Positions 44,902 to 46,691 of a stretch of DNA of 46,691 nucleotides are shown here, one piece after another (the stretch's first letter is position 1; the number at the start of each line of letters is the position of its first letter). The stretch is taken from contig JAERRU010000018.1 in the NCBI GenBank assembly GCA_016735295.1, forward strand, positions 83,774 through 130,464, given 5' to 3'. The stretch comes from SAR324 cluster bacterium. Its GTDB lineage: Bacteria > SAR324 > XYD2-FULL-50-16 > JAERRU01. A model generated the notes under the pieces. The model saw only the letters and a program-made list of their open reading frames with translations, did not search any database and was not told the origin of the DNA. The position numbers and the translations under genes are program-made.

Positions 44902-45909
44902 ATGAAGGTTCTTTTACTGATCACAAAAAAAATTGGCGATGTGCTGCTAACCACTCCGGCAGTGAGAGCCTTAAAAAATACTCATCCTGATTGGGAACTT
45001 CACTATCTTACTTCTCCGCCTTGCGATCAAATTTTTCAAAATTCTTCTCATATAAGCAAAGTTTGGCAACTCAGTAGAAAAGCTGGTCTTAGAGAAACTA
45101 TTCGTATAATCAAAGATATAAGACGCGAAAAATTTGATGTTTTAATTGGCCTTTTACCTAGAGATCGCGCTGCGGTTATTTCACTTTTTAGCGGCATCCC
45201 TAAAAGAATCAGCTACAAAACTAACCACCCCAGACACCTTGCTTTTAATATTAAAATACCCCTACCCGAAAACGACACCTATTATGCCTCTAATGAATTT
45301 GCATTATTAGCTCCATTAGGTGTTAAAGGAGGTAGTCTAGATGCAGACTTTCAAGGCCAAAGAGCCCGTGAACCTAAAAAAATAAGTGCTAGTAAAAATA
45401 TAAATATATCTGTATCAACTGTATCTGGGGATGCTAATAAACGCTGGCCTAAAGACAATTTCATCAACCTAATTAACCGCATTCTCGATAAAGTTAACGC
45501 TCGTATATTTTTAATAGGTAGTACGGCAGAAAAGGATTATATAGAAAATATTTATAATGCCATTAATAATGAAAAATTGGTAAGCGTGAAAACTTTTAAT
45601 GACTTAACCTCTTTTTGGAAATTTACTGATACTATTGATTATCATATAGGCAATGATAACGGGCAAAGACATTTCTTTATCACTCGGGGGGTACCCACTT
45701 TTGGTATTTTCGGGCCAGCAATCGCATCAGCTTGGACACCGCCTAATTCTGATATACATGCAACTATTGAAAATAAAATTTCGTATAAATTCAGCCGTTC
45801 TCCTATTTTCCATGGCTATATTGATTGTCTAGGCATCAAATGGCTTGACGCCACTAACGCCGCCTTACGCGAAATAGCAAAATTTTTCCCTGAACACATA
45901 AAAAAATAA
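44902..45909 (+). CDS. Glycosyltransferase family 9 (heptosyltransferase-like), paralogue 3
   Basis: This is the third copy, 335 residues, 2 bp after copy 2. It has the same domain order, with LITKKIGDVLLTTPAVRAL and GNDNGQRHFFITRGVP. Its variable middle (KRISYKTNHPRHLAFNIKIP, then ENDTYYASNEFALLAP, then GGSLDADFQ) is shared with copy 4 and not with copies 1 and 2, so copies 3 and 4 form a pair. Its conserved ends match all four. The C-terminal variable piece (SRSPIFHGYIDCLGIK) is unique to it among the complete copies. Confidence 0.83.
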   Translation: MKVLLLITKKIGDVLLTTPAVRALKNTHPDWELHYLTSPPCDQIFQNSSHISKVWQLSRKAGLRETIRIIKDIRREKFDVLIGLLPRDRAAVISLFSGIPKRISYKTNHPRHLAFNIKIPLPENDTYYASNEFALLAPLGVKGGSLDADFQGQRAREPKKISASKNINISVSTVSGDANKRWPKDNFINLINRILDKVNARIFLIGSTAEKDYIENIYNAINNEKLVSVKTFNDLTSFWKFTDTIDYHIGNDNGQRHFFITRGVPTFGIFGPAIASAWTPPNSDIHATIENKISYKFSRSPIFHGYIDCLGIKWLDATNAALREIAKFFPEHIKK

Positions 45910-45911
45910 AA

Positions 45912-46691
45912 ATGAAGGTTCTTTTACTGATCACAAAAAAAATTGGCGATGTGCTTCTAACCACTCCGGCAGTGAGAGCCTTAAAAAATACTCACCCTGA
46001 TTGGGAACTTCACTATCTCACTTCTCCTCCTTGCCATCATATTTTTCAAAATTCTCCTCATCTCAGCAAAGTTTGGAAACTCAGTAGAAAAGCTGGTCTT
46101 AGAGAAACTATTCGTATAATCAAAGATATAAGACGCGAAAAATTTGATGCTTTAGTTGACCTTTTACCTAGAGATCGCACTGCGGTTATTTCACTTTTTA
46201 GCGGCATTCCTAAAAGAATCAGCTATAAAACTGACCACCCCAGGCACCTTGCTTTTAATATTAAAATACCACGACCCCAAGAAGAAGATACCTATTATGC
46301 ATCTAATGAGTTTGCATTATTAGCTCCATTAGGTGTTAAAGGTGGTAGCCTAGATGCAGACTTTCAAGGCCAAAGAGCCCGTAAACCTAGAAAAATCGGC
46401 GCTAGTCAAGATTTAAATATCTCTATCTCAACTGTATCTGATGATACTAATAAGCGCTGGCCTAAAGAGAATTTCATCAACCTAATTAATAGAGTCCTCA
46501 ATAAAGTTAACGCTCGTATATTTTTGATAGGTAGTACGGCAGAAAAGGGCTATGTAGAAAATATTTATAATGCCATTGATAATAAAAAATCGGTAAGCGT
46601 ACAAACTTTTAGTGACTTAATCTCTTTTTGGAAATTTACTGATACTATTGATTATCATATAGGCAACGATAATGGGCAAAGGCATTTCTTT
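45912..46691 (+). CDS. Glycosyltransferase family 9 (heptosyltransferase-like), paralogue 4, cut by window end
   Basis: This is the fourth copy, starting 2 bp after the third stop. The frame is open for 260 codons to the window edge and ends in the GNDNGQRHFF motif. It has the same N-terminus (LITKKIGDVLLTTPAVRAL); its centre (ISYKTDHPRHLAFNIKIP, PQEEDTYYASNEF) is closest to copy 3. One substitution in the otherwise constant acceptor-side segment is CHHIF instead of CDQIF. The C-terminal variable region is beyond the window, and further copies may follow. Confidence 0.83.
   Translation, partial: MKVLLLITKKIGDVLLTTPAVRALKNTHPDWELHYLTSPPCHHIFQNSPHLSKVWKLSRKAGLRETIRIIKDIRREKFDALVDLLPRDRTAVISLFSGIPKRISYKTDHPRHLAFNIKIPRPQEEDTYYASNEFALLAPLGVKGGSLDADFQGQRARKPRKIGASQDLNISISTVSDDTNKRWPKENFINLINRVLNKVNARIFLIGSTAEKGYVENIYNAIDNKKSVSVQTFSDLISFWKFTDTIDYHIGNDNGQRHFF

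Overview
The window comes from an AT-rich, densely packed genome of a Gram-negative bacterium. Outer-membrane genes (lptE, waaA, heptosyltransferase-like genes, lipoproteins) and fliM point to a diderm with LPS and flagella. A class I lysyl-tRNA synthetase, a MetZ-type sulfhydrylase, an adrenodoxin-type ferredoxin and a BdbC/DsbB-like protein fit an alphaproteobacterium; the order cannot be fixed from this sequence. argH, nadE, pheA and galM suggest an organism that is not strongly reduced.

Layout. 1-5235 (+): 3' end of metZ, galM, then pheA-rnc-nadE, tightly packed. 5230-6753 (-): mmsA, with an AAACT microsatellite just upstream. 7078-9197: a Gfo/Idh/MocA dehydrogenase and a DegT aminotransferase, convergent and overlapping, probably for a nucleotide sugar. 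9334-10354 (-): ferredoxin and lptE. 10480-12966 (+): class I lysS and an unknown lipoprotein. 13039-18052 (-): waaA, translationally overlapped by a 1036-aa protein resembling CHAT-STAND-TPR proteins but lacking the CHAT catalytic residues, then a small glycine-zipper protein. 18326-21426 (+): outer-membrane barrel protein, orphan fliM and a DUF1566 lipoprotein, followed by two nearly identical, potentially structured repeats of about 120 bp. 21727-24191: tatB and a TlpA-like protein (-) diverge from dsbB and a VanY-like peptidase (+), a redox and envelope block. 24220-28280: SPOR-like membrane protein, era (-), terC and gshB. 28397-30358 (-): tmk and a MurA with Asp at the usual catalytic Cys. 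30359-31081: a long non-coding gap holding a broken HTH-like ORF. 31082-36337: Bax inhibitor-1 protein, HAD phosphatase, then (-) a stand-alone FtsK-4TM-like protein, an ABC exporter and holB. 36490-42866 (+): AmpD-like amidase, a long acidic pseudo-receiver protein with 18-residue repeats, rlmE, hslV without adjacent hslU, and argH. 42888-end (+): at least four tandem GT9 paralogues, the fourth cut by the window edge.

Most of the window is housekeeping: translation (lysS, era, rnc, rlmE), replication and nucleotides (holB, tmk), cofactors and amino acids, and envelope building. The parts that stand out are the tandem GT9 array, the degenerate CHAT-like protein coupled to waaA, the acidic pseudo-receiver repeat protein, the motor-less FtsK-like membrane protein, and the duplicated structured element at 21428-21676. 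No complete tRNA, rRNA, CRISPR array or insertion sequence was recognised.
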